Source: Actinomycetes bacterium
Lineage (GTDB): Bacteria > Actinomycetota > Acidimicrobiia > Acidimicrobiales > Bog-793
Assembly: GCA_021785095.1 (NCBI GenBank)
Contig: JAJYGM010000184.1
Coordinates: 4,496-9,803, forward strand
Direction of reading: 5' to 3'
Length of the DNA stretch: 5,308 bases
Each line of letters opens with the position of its first letter. Position 1 is the first letter of the stretch. This document shows, piece after piece, positions 1-5,303 of the stretch. The position numbers and the translations under genes were made by a program. The notes below the pieces were generated by a model. It did no database searches. It had not been told where the DNA came from and saw only the letters and a list, made by a program, of their open reading frames with translations.

Positions 1-2
1 TC

Positions 3-359
3 CAGGTCGACCGGGTCACGAGCTGTCGTGGCACGGGCGTCTCCTTCGAGTCGCCCGAGTCGCTCGACGAGGCGCTCGCCGGCCCCTTCGCGTTCCTCGG
101 GGGCCCGAACACCGTGAAGGCCCGCATCGCGTTCCCGCCCGCCTCCGAGCTCGGGGTGGACCAGGTCGCAGCCTCGCCGATCGAGCAGCTGTCCGACGGC
201 CGCCTCGCCGCCGACATCCTGGTCGGCGACGCCGAGGGCTGGTTCGGACGACTGCTGCTCCGGCTCGGGCCGGGGACCGAGGTGCTCTCCCCGCCGGAGC
301 TGAGGCAGGTGCCCGGGCATGCCGCCGAGCGGGCACTGCACCGGTACCGCCCGGACTGA
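3..359 (+). CDS. WYL-domain transcriptional regulator, C-terminal part (PafC-like), 5' truncated by window edge
   Basis: Only the last 118 codons are present, in the frame starting at base 3 and ending at TGA 357-359. The first residues read QVDRV, followed by a GTGVSFESP segment. This matches the end of a WYL domain, where an F-R-V-D-R-I type strand leads into a Gly-Phe-Pro turn. The remaining ~85 residues match the WCX extension that follows WYL: an alternating beta strand (VKARIAFPP), a polar turn with DGRLAADILVGDAEGW, a leucine-rich helix (LLLRLGPGTEVLSPPELR) and a final A-x-x-AL-x-RY helix. WYL proteins of this type normally have an N-terminal winged helix-turn-helix, which would lie left of the window. 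They act as ligand-responsive DNA-binding regulators, for example in DNA-damage responses (PafBC). The target cannot be read here. The next gene on the same strand starts about 70 bp downstream, so co-transcription with the relaxase is possible. Confidence 0.82.
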   Translation, partial: QVDRVTSCRGTGVSFESPESLDEALAGPFAFLGGPNTVKARIAFPPASELGVDQVAASPIEQLSDGRLAADILVGDAEGWFGRLLLRLGPGTEVLSPPELRQVPGHAAERALHRYRPD

Positions 360-430
360 GCCGTCACCCGGTAGGCGGGCCGGGAGAGCGAGGAGAGGTG
401 GAGCGTGAGGCCGTGCGGGGACGCTTCGGC

Positions 431-2611
431 ATGCTGCGCATCGCCAAGGTCCGCCAGGGTGCCGAGCGCTATTACTTCGGCACCGTCCGCTCGACGACCG
501 ACCGGCCCGAAGGGCTCGTCGAGCCGGACCCGTACTGGCTCGGCCGAGGCTGCGAAGCGCTCGGGCTGATCGCCACCCCGGTCCCCTCCGAGGTGCGGGC
601 GGTGTGCACCGGTCGCCATCCGAGCACCGGTGAGCGCCTCCGCCGGCAGGCGGCCCGCACCGGTGCCGTCGCTGGCTTCGATGTCGTCCTGTCGGCTCCG
701 AAGTCGGTCAGCCTGCTGTGCGGGCTCGGAGATCCGGCGGTCTCGCGACGTGTCGAGAGTGCCCACCGGGCCGCCGTCGAGGCCACGATCGGCTACCTCG
801 AGGAGCAGATCGCGAGGACGCGCCGTCGCCGCGCTGGCGTCGTCTCGACGCTCGCGCTCGACGGTGTCGTGGCGGCCTGCTTCCCCCATCGCACGAGCAG
901 GGCGAACGACCCGCACCTTCACGCCCACGTGCTGATCGCCAACCTGGCGCAGGCGGCAGACGGGCAGTGGGGTGCCCTCGACGGCCGCAGGATCTACCGC
1001 GCCCAGCGCCCGCTGCGGGCGCTGTTCGAGGCACAGCTGCGCTGGGAGCTCTCACGAGGTGGGGTGGCGTTCGGTCCCGTGCGCCGCGACTACGCCGAGG
1101 TGGTGGGTGTCTCGAGGGCTGCGGTGCGGGAGTTCTCGCGCCAGAGCCGGATCATCGAGGCGGCGCTCCGGGCGGAGGGCCTGCGCGGCCCCGCCGCCCA
1201 CACGGTGGTCGCCGAAGCGCTCCGCCCACCAAAGGACCGCTCCCGACCCTACGACGCGCTGCGCCAGGAATGGCTGGAACGCGGCCACCGGCTCGGGCTG
1301 TCGGCCAGCCGGGTCGCCGAGGCTGCCGGAGGGCGCGCCGAAGGACACGGTGGCGCCGACGGCCGGATCCCGCGGGGGGACCTCTCATGGCTCACCGGAG
1401 CCGGGTGGGTCGATGGCACCTTCGACCGGGACGCGCTCCTCGTCGCCCGCGCCTCGAGCCTCCGTGGGGGCGCCCCCATCGAGCAGATCGCGGGCGACGT
1501 CGACAAGGTGCTCGCCAGTGCGGCGGTGGCCAAGGTCGGTGAGCGGTTCACCACGCCAGCCCACCTCCGCTCCGCCCGGGCCGCCGCCGCCCAATTCGCG
1601 GAGCAGCTGCGCCTGACCGGCGCCGAGCTCCTCTGCTACGGGCCACGGCAGCGTCTCGGGGCGCTCGATGCCGCCGCCCGCCTCGCCGGCGGGGCAGGGC
1701 GGGTCGTGGCGCTCGCCCCCGGGGGCCGGGCCGCCAGGGGATTCGAGTCGGCCACCGGCATCGAGACGTTCCCGGTGGCGAGGGTCTCCGAGCTGGCCGG
1801 GTCGCTTGTGACCGGAGATCGACTTGTGCTGGCAGATGCCGGGAGGATGCTCCACGACGAGGTCGCCTCGGCCCTCGGCGCCTGTGCCGCCACCGGCGCG
1901 TCGGCGGTCCTGCTTGCCGGCCGCAGCTCGCTCGAGTGCTCTCTCCTGTTCGAGCGCGTGCTCGAGCAGGCCAGGCCGCTCGAACCGGGGTCGGGACGGC
2001 CGGCTCGGGCGACCGCCGGGCGGACACAGCTTGGCGACCGGGTGGAGGTCCGTCTCGTGGCAGACGCCTCGTCTGCCTGCGAGGAGGTCCTCGAGCTGGC
2101 GGGGACCGGGGCGGACAGGCCGTCGGTCGTCGCCGTGGCCGATCGCGCTCTGGCGGCCGCCCTGGCGGCGAGGTGCCCTGTCGTCGACGCCCGGCGGGTC
2201 GGCTCGGAGCTGGCCGGAAGCGGGCGGGACGGCGTCCGTCAGCTCGTCGTGGTGGGTGGCGTCGCCCCGTTGGAGGTCTCGCCCGCCATGCTCGAACGGG
2301 TCGAGCGCACCCATGTCCTCGTTGCTCCCACCGGCGCGACCCTCGGGCGACTTCTCGAGGCGGTCCGGCCGCCGTCTCTCGCCGCCGCCCTCGGCCGCCC
2401 TCCTGTCGATCCGAGCGGTCGTGCAGCCTGGCGGGATCGTGCGGAGCGGACCTGGTTCTCCGGCCACCACCTTGGCGACGCGGGCGCACCCCCGCTGGTG
2501 CTCCGGGCGGAGCGCATCGCCGGCGGGCGAGAAGAAGCGTCGAGGAGCACGGGTCTCGAGCGTCGCGGCCCGGGGCGGGACGCTCCGGGCCGTGGGGCAC
2601 TCGGCAGGTGA
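431..2611 (+). CDS. MobF-family (TrwC/TraI-like) relaxase with degenerate helicase-like region
   Basis: Relaxases of this family nick one strand at oriT through a tyrosine and lead it during conjugation. Numbering from ATG 431 (726 aa), the N-terminal ~300 residues are a TrwC-type HUH domain. It has a tyrosine pair Y14-Y15, an FDVVLSAPKSVS segment with the conserved Asp D84, and a metal-binding triad H153/H164/H166 (FPHRTS...DPHLHAH). The triad spacing of 11 and 2 residues is the same as in TrwC. DGQWGALDGRRIY and EAQLRWEL follow as expected. From ~370 (GERFTTPAHLRSA) the order resembles the TraI/RecD-like helicase, but Walker A is replaced by CYGPRQRLGA, the DEAG motif by LADAGRML, and motif III GD-x-QL by AGRSSL. 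A C-terminal LGRPPVDPSGRAAW motif resembles actinobacterial relaxase tails. The protein is short for the family (TrwC is about 966 aa). I chose ATG 431 because family members begin with M-L just before the YY motif and GGGGA lies 9 nt upstream. GTG 398, with AGGAG only 2 nt away, is the alternative. Confidence 0.85.
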   Translation: MLRIAKVRQGAERYYFGTVRSTTDRPEGLVEPDPYWLGRGCEALGLIATPVPSEVRAVCTGRHPSTGERLRRQAARTGAVAGFDVVLSAPKSVSLLCGLGDPAVSRRVESAHRAAVEATIGYLEEQIARTRRRRAGVVSTLALDGVVAACFPHRTSRANDPHLHAHVLIANLAQAADGQWGALDGRRIYRAQRPLRALFEAQLRWELSRGGVAFGPVRRDYAEVVGVSRAAVREFSRQSRIIEAALRAEGLRGPAAHTVVAEALRPPKDRSRPYDALRQEWLERGHRLGLSASRVAEAAGGRAEGHGGADGRIPRGDLSWLTGAGWVDGTFDRDALLVARASSLRGGAPIEQIAGDVDKVLASAAVAKVGERFTTPAHLRSARAAAAQFAEQLRLTGAELLCYGPRQRLGALDAAARLAGGAGRVVALAPGGRAARGFESATGIETFPVARVSELAGSLVTGDRLVLADAGRMLHDEVASALGACAATGASAVLLAGRSSLECSLLFERVLEQARPLEPGSGRPARATAGRTQLGDRVEVRLVADASSACEEVLELAGTGADRPSVVAVADRALAAALAARCPVVDARRVGSELAGSGRDGVRQLVVVGGVAPLEVSPAMLERVERTHVLVAPTGATLGRLLEAVRPPSLAAALGRPPVDPSGRAAWRDRAERTWFSGHHLGDAGAPPLVLRAERIAGGREEASRSTGLERRGPGRDAPGRGALGR

Positions 2612-2626
2612 GCGCTCGGCCGGGAC

Positions 2627-2681
2627 GACCGGGGGAGGCGTCCGCCGCGGGCACCCCTGTGGGTCGTCGACTCCCCGGGTC
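2627..2681. repeat. GC-rich imperfect dyad with nested hairpin in relaxase 3' gap
   Basis: Bases 2627-2637 (GACCGGGGGAG) pair with 2671-2681 (CTCCCCGGGTC) at 10 of 11 positions; the only mismatch is 2631/2677. Inside the 33-nt loop a smaller perfect hairpin forms, ACCC 2653-2656 with GGGT 2661-2664 around a CTGT loop. The element starts 15 bp after the relaxase stop and ends about 30 bp before the AT-rich promoter of the next gene. It could fold in the transcript and help end it, but no T-tract follows. A GC-rich chance dyad is a real alternative. I see no coding sequence in this gap. Confidence 0.4.
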
Positions 2682-2710
2682 CGCGCGAGGCCCGAGGGAG
2701 CCGGACCACA

Positions 2711-2740
2711 TTGTTTATCTAGCCTAGACTAGAATATCGA
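2711..2740 (+). promoter_or_regulatory. AT-rich promoter region of the membrane protein gene
   Basis: This 30-bp patch (TTGTTTATCT onward) is the first AT-rich stretch in the window and sits directly upstream of the membrane protein gene. TAGAAT at 2730-2735 is a plausible -10 hexamer; it would place the transcription start near 2742, just ahead of the Shine-Dalgarno. No good -35 lies at standard spacing: TTGTTT at 2711-2716 is only 13 bp from that hexamer. The promoter may therefore need an activator or an extended -10. The hexamer overlaps the right arm of the palindrome at 2718-2733, which would suit control at the level of polymerase binding. Confidence 0.5.
2718..2733. promoter_or_regulatory. 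Candidate operator, TCTAG-N6-CTAGA palindrome with three CTAG steps
   Basis: The 16 bases TCTAGCCTAGACTAGA are symmetric at 14 of 16 positions. They contain CTAG three times at a strict 5-bp step (2719, 2724, 2729). The centre is about 35 bp from ATG 2761 and the right arm overlaps the candidate -10. The same design recurs at 5172-5187, upstream of the hemerythrin gene, with equal arm spacing and 12 of 16 identical bases. Together these features suggest a dimeric regulator site shared by both genes. The binding protein is unknown; NO- or redox-responsive regulators such as the Rrf2/NsrR family are a guess from context only. Confidence 0.6.
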
Positions 2741-2745
2741 CGAGC

Positions 2746-2754
2746 GAGGAGGAG
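2746..2754 (+). promoter_or_regulatory. Strong ribosome binding site
   Basis: GAGGAGGAG lies 6 nt before ATG 2761. It contains a full AGGAGG core at good spacing and fixes the start of the membrane protein. It is the strongest Shine-Dalgarno in the window. Confidence 0.8.
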
Positions 2755-2760
2755 TGGCCG

Positions 2761-4266
2761 ATGAGCGACACCAGCCTGCAGGCGAGTGGGACGCAGGGAT
2801 CGGGGAGCTGGCAGGGGCGCCCCGCCGGCGTGCCCGGCGCGGTCCCCCCGCCGTCGGTCCCGCTGGCGTTCTTCGCGGCCGCCGCGCTCGGGTTGGCCGC
2901 CTGCGGGGTGACCCTGGCGCTCGCAGGCACCGCCGCCGCCGGGGACCCGACCGCCGATCCGGTCGTGGCCGCCGCCCACTTCGGCCTGCTGGCGACGCTC
3001 TCGACGGGCGTGCTCGGCGCCATGCACCAGTTCGTGCCGGTGGTCACCGGCCGCCCGCTGCGCTCGATCCGTCTCGCCTGGATGACCTTCGTCTCCTGGA
3101 CGGCGGCGTCCTGGTCCCTGCCCCTCGGCTTCGCACTCGGTCACGAGTGGCTCATCGGAGCCGGTGGAGGCCTCGCAGGAGTGGCGTTCGCCGTCATCCT
3201 CGCCAACCTCTCGGCGCCGCTCTCGGTTCGGGGCAAGGGCATGGAGGTCGTGGGCCTGCGACTCGCCCTTGTCGGACTGGCCCTCACCGGTGGCTTCGGC
3301 CTCGTCTTCCTGGTCGACCGGAGTGGGCGCTGGTTCGAGCTGTCCGGGCACGTCGTCCTCGCTCACGCGCTCGTGGGCCTGTTCTGGTGGCTCGGCCTCA
3401 GCTACGTCGCCGTCGCCGAGAAGCTGTGGCCGATGTTCTTCCTCGCCCACCTCCCCGGCCGGCACCGGGCGGGATCGGTCGCGGTTCTCGCCCTCCCGGC
3501 GGGGGTGGCGCTCGCCGCGCCGGGGGTGCTGCTCGGGATCGTCCCGCTCGCCGCAGCCGGCGCCGCCCTCGCCGGTGTCGGCCTCGTGGCCCACCTCGTC
3601 TCGCTCGCCACCTACGTCGCCCACCGACGCCGGCGTGCCGACCTGCATCTCGCCTACGTCCTGACCTCGGCCGCATGGCTCCCCGTCGGCGCTGGCTTCG
3701 CGCTGGCGGGCGCGTTCGTCCTGCCGGGCGACGAGAGAGAGGGCGTGGCGCTCGTGGCGGCCTCTGTCGCCGCCTTCGCCGGCTGGCTGCTCGAAGCTCT
3801 CGTCGGCCACGCTCACAAGGTCGTGCCCTTCGTCGTCTGGACGGCTCTTCGCTCCCGGGGCGTCACGACAGGGCCCTCGGGGCGCCCGCTCGCCTTCGCC
3901 GATCTCTACTCCCGCCGGGCGGCCGGGCTCTCCCACCTGACCGTCACCACCGCCGTCGCCGCGCTCTGCGCCGGACTGGCCGGACGGCTCCCGGCAGCGA
4001 CCGTGGCCGCCGGCGCGCTGCTCGCCGTGACCGGCCTCGTCACCGCGGTGAACCTCTCCCTCACGCCGCTGTTGATGCTGAAGCCGCGCCGGCTCCCATC
4101 ACCCGAGCTCGCCGGCGAGGGCGGGAGCGGATCCACGCGGTGCACGGGCGGGGATCCCACCGTCGGGGACCCCGCCCGCAGCGGTGTCAGCCTGCGTGGA
4201 CGGCGGACTCGCGCCCGATCCGCACCCGCCAGGTGCGCGGCCCTCGTTCCAGGTACTCCCAGCTGA
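2761..4266 (+). CDS. Polytopic membrane protein, heme-copper oxidase subunit I / NnrS-like
   Basis: This 501-residue protein has a polar, Gly/Pro-rich N-tail (1-32), then about 12 hydrophobic helices spread over residues 34-436. Histidines sit inside or at the ends of helices, as expected of heme ligands: H73 (AAHFGLLATLSTG), H89 (GAMHQFVPVVTG), H197 and H202 (SGHVVLAHALVGL), H350 and H352 (LVGHAHKVVPFVVW), and H392. The segments GAMHQFVPVV, EKLWPMFFLAH and HKVVPFVVW resemble the Gly-x-x-Pro and Leu-x-Pro-Met-Phe features of distant cytochrome oxidase subunit I-like proteins found near NO-related genes. I do not see the canonical H-x-x-x-Y and HH copper-site signature, so it is probably not an ordinary oxidase. 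The start is set by GAGGAGGAG 6 nt upstream. The tail after KPRR (residue ~444) is low-complexity, non-membrane, contains a hairpin in the DNA and overlaps the opposing gene. A role in NO or O2 respiration or stress is inferred from family resemblance and the shared operator. Confidence 0.68.
   Translation: MSDTSLQASGTQGSGSWQGRPAGVPGAVPPPSVPLAFFAAAALGLAACGVTLALAGTAAAGDPTADPVVAAAHFGLLATLSTGVLGAMHQFVPVVTGRPLRSIRLAWMTFVSWTAASWSLPLGFALGHEWLIGAGGGLAGVAFAVILANLSAPLSVRGKGMEVVGLRLALVGLALTGGFGLVFLVDRSGRWFELSGHVVLAHALVGLFWWLGLSYVAVAEKLWPMFFLAHLPGRHRAGSVAVLALPAGVALAAPGVLLGIVPLAAAGAALAGVGLVAHLVSLATYVAHRRRRADLHLAYVLTSAAWLPVGAGFALAGAFVLPGDEREGVALVAASVAAFAGWLLEALVGHAHKVVPFVVWTALRSRGVTTGPSGRPLAFADLYSRRAAGLSHLTVTTAVAALCAGLAGRLPAATVAAGALLAVTGLVTAVNLSLTPLLMLKPRRLPSPELAGEGGSGSTRCTGGDPTVGDPARSGVSLRGRRTRARSAPARCAALVPGTPS
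4145..4178. terminator. Strong bidirectional hairpin between convergent genes
   Basis: CGGGCGGGG (4145-4153) pairs perfectly with CCCCGCCCG (4170-4178). After an A/A mismatch the stem continues through 4155-4158 with 4165-4168 (one G-T pair), closing on a 6-nt loop ACCGTC. For the minus-strand hemerythrin gene the hairpin begins 8 nt beyond its stop at 4187, which is the usual place for a terminator. No T-tract follows on either strand, as is common for GC-rich actinobacterial terminators. For the plus-strand gene it falls inside the last ~40 codons. Confidence 0.6.
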
Positions 4267-5152
4267 ACTCGCCGGGATGCTCGGCCTCGAACTGGTAGCG
4301 GAGCGGCTTCGGGTCGTGGTCGTTCACGAGCACGAAGCGGCCCTGTGGTGCGAGCGCGTCGAAGGCGCCGAAGATCGCCTCGTGGCGCCGCGCAGGGGCG
4401 AGCTCTCGTACGTCGAGCACCGGCATGACCGGAAGCTCGCCGTGGCGCGCCTGCAGCGAGACGGGCGCGCTGGGGACGGCGCGTGCGAGGCGGTGGAGGG
4501 CGGCGGTGACCTTCTGGGCGAGGTCGGGGCGAGCCGTCCGCAGCGCTGCCCACGTGGACGCCGCCAGGCGGCAGCCCCGATCACCCTCTCCCGAGCCGAC
4601 GAGCTCGTCGGCGGCGGCGAGGAGAAGCTCGACGAGGCGATCCTCCAGCCCGGGCCCTTCGCCGGTGCGGTCGTCGGCGCCCGAGGCGACGAGGCGGCTG
4701 TGCATCTGCTCGAGAAGACCGGCGAGCGAGACTCCTGGGTCGCGTGCCAGGGCCGGGAGGATCTGCTCGTTCTCCTTGTTGACGTGGCGGGCGAACAGCG
4801 ACTGGAAGGCGGCGGCCTCGCCGGCGGCGGCCGGACCGTCAGAGGCGGTGGCGATCCGCTCGGTCATGGCGGCGAGCTCGGCGTGCTCGCCGGACATCTC
4901 TCTCACGAGCGGAGCGAGCTCGGCGAGTCCCGAGGCGGCGGTGTAGATCGACTCCTCCTCGGCAAGGGCGTGCGGCAGCACCTCCCCGGCGATGACGGCC
5001 ACGAGCTCCGCAGCGGACCGCTCGTAGGAGCTGCCTTCGGCCACGGCGCGTCCGAGGCCGGTCACCGCCCCGGCGACGTCCTCGAGCAGTTGGCGGTGGT
5101 GTCTCACCATGGCCTCGAAGGCCTCGGTGTCGGTGACGGTCACCTCTCCCAC
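4187..5152 (-). CDS. Hemerythrin-like domain protein fused to DUF2249
   Basis: The 321-residue soluble protein has two recognisable parts. Residues ~8-150 form a four-helix hemerythrin (HHE) domain with candidate diiron ligands H18/H19 (RHHRQL), H61 and E65 (PHALAEEESIY), H90 (GEHAEL), and H123 and E127 (RHVNKENEQILP). Such domains bind O2 or NO or act in iron-sulfur repair and redox sensing. Residues ~245-313 are a DUF2249 domain: LDVRELAPARRHEAIFGAFDAL, then the signature FVLVNDHDPKPLRYQF and a closing WEYLERGPRTWRVRIGR. DUF2249 is often found with hemerythrin and nitrogen-oxide genes; its function is unknown. Between them, residues ~165-225 form a helical segment (CRLAASTWAALRTARPDLA) of no assigned role. 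There is no signal peptide or membrane segment, so it is cytoplasmic. The start is uncertain: GTG 5152 has no clear Shine-Dalgarno, and GTG 5143 has GGGAG only 2 nt away. The gene faces the membrane protein gene, overlaps its end by 80 bp and shares its operator. Confidence 0.88.
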   Translation of the reverse strand: MGEVTVTDTEAFEAMVRHHRQLLEDVAGAVTGLGRAVAEGSSYERSAAELVAVIAGEVLPHALAEEESIYTAASGLAELAPLVREMSGEHAELAAMTERIATASDGPAAAGEAAAFQSLFARHVNKENEQILPALARDPGVSLAGLLEQMHSRLVASGADDRTGEGPGLEDRLVELLLAAADELVGSGEGDRGCRLAASTWAALRTARPDLAQKVTAALHRLARAVPSAPVSLQARHGELPVMPVLDVRELAPARRHEAIFGAFDALAPQGRFVLVNDHDPKPLRYQFEAEHPGEFSWEYLERGPRTWRVRIGRESAVHAG

Positions 5153-5162
5153 TCGTCTGTTG

Positions 5163-5192
5163 CCGTGTAAATCTAACAGATACTAGAAAAAA
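5163..5192 (-). promoter_or_regulatory. AT-rich promoter region of the hemerythrin-DUF2249 gene
   Basis: This is the second AT-rich patch of the window. Read on the minus strand, TAGATT (5175-5170) and TAGTAT (5185-5180) are both plausible -10 hexamers. TAGATT would give a leader of roughly 10 nt before GTG 5152. No convincing -35 is visible at normal spacing, as with the promoter at 2711-2740. Both hexamers overlap the palindrome at 5172-5187. Confidence 0.45.
5172..5187. promoter_or_regulatory. Candidate operator, TCTAA-N6-CTAGA, second copy
   Basis: The plus strand reads TCTAACAGATACTAGA: arms TCTAA and CTAGA around six bases, with one imperfect arm position. It matches 2718-2733 at 12 of 16 bases with identical arm spacing; flanking bases add further matches (AT before, AA after in part). 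The centre is about 27 bp from GTG 5152. Its presence at both promoters of a convergent pair supports co-regulation by one dimeric factor. Confidence 0.58.
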
Positions 5193-5216
5193 GGGCGACC
5201 CGTGCACGGGCCGCCT
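5187..5216 (-). terminator. Intrinsic terminator for a minus-strand transcript from the right
   Basis: GGCG (5194-5197) pairs with CGCC (5212-5215), then after an A/C mismatch CCCG (5199-5202) pairs with CGGG (5207-5210) around a TGCA loop. On the minus strand the hairpin is followed at once by TTTTTT (complement of 5192-5187), the classical order of an intrinsic terminator. It implies a minus-strand transcription unit ending here whose gene lies at or beyond the right edge. On the plus strand only TGCTTT follows, so it is weaker in that direction. Confidence 0.6.
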
Positions 5217-5248
5217 GCTTTCCGCGAGCGCGCGGTGTGTGGCGTCTC

Positions 5249-5303
5249 CGGGTCCCCAGGCCCCGCCGCTCGGTCCGGTCGCGTGTGGAAGGCCCGGGAC
5301 CCG
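5249..5303. repeat. Inverted repeat near the right edge
   Basis: CGGGTCCC (5249-5256) is perfectly complementary to GGGACCCG (5296-5303), with a 39-nt GC-rich spacer. It might be a structured 3' untranslated region of the gene ending to the right. In DNA this GC-rich an 8-bp dyad also arises by chance. I see no tRNA fold and no recognisable protein here. Confidence 0.25.

Noticed and set aside
360..430. Promoter or oriT upstream of the relaxase
   Set aside because: The gap is uniformly GC-rich, with no -10-like hexamer, no convincing dyad and no nic-like sequence that I could recognise.
718..1616. Other plus-strand frames inside the relaxase gene
   Set aside because: They are Arg/Pro/Ser-rich frame-shifted readings of the relaxase and lack its histidine triad. 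I found no sign of a programmed frameshift.
1385..2711. Two long open minus-strand frames opposite the relaxase C-terminal half
   Set aside because: Low-complexity Arg/Pro/Gly translations without recognisable motifs. The plus-strand frame continues the relaxase architecture up to its C-terminal LGRPPVDP motif.
2719..3936. Long open minus-strand frame (405 codons) opposite the membrane protein gene
   Set aside because: Its product is rich in Gly, Arg, Glu and Asp without domains, as expected of the strand opposite a GC-rich gene. The plus-strand frame has helices, a strong ribosome binding site and a promoter.
4151..4158. GGGATCCC perfect palindrome as a possible protein site
   Set aside because: It is part of the hairpin at 4145-4178 and short enough to be chance in this base composition.
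4184..5170. Long plus-strand open frame across the hemerythrin-DUF2249 gene
   Set aside because: The minus-strand translation has clear hemerythrin ligands and the DUF2249 DHDPKPL signature. The plus-strand product is a repetitive Gly/Glu/Arg shadow.
5199..5210. CCCGTGCACGGG 12-bp perfect palindrome as an operator
   Set aside because: It is the apical part of a terminator hairpin that is followed by T6 on the minus strand, which explains it better.
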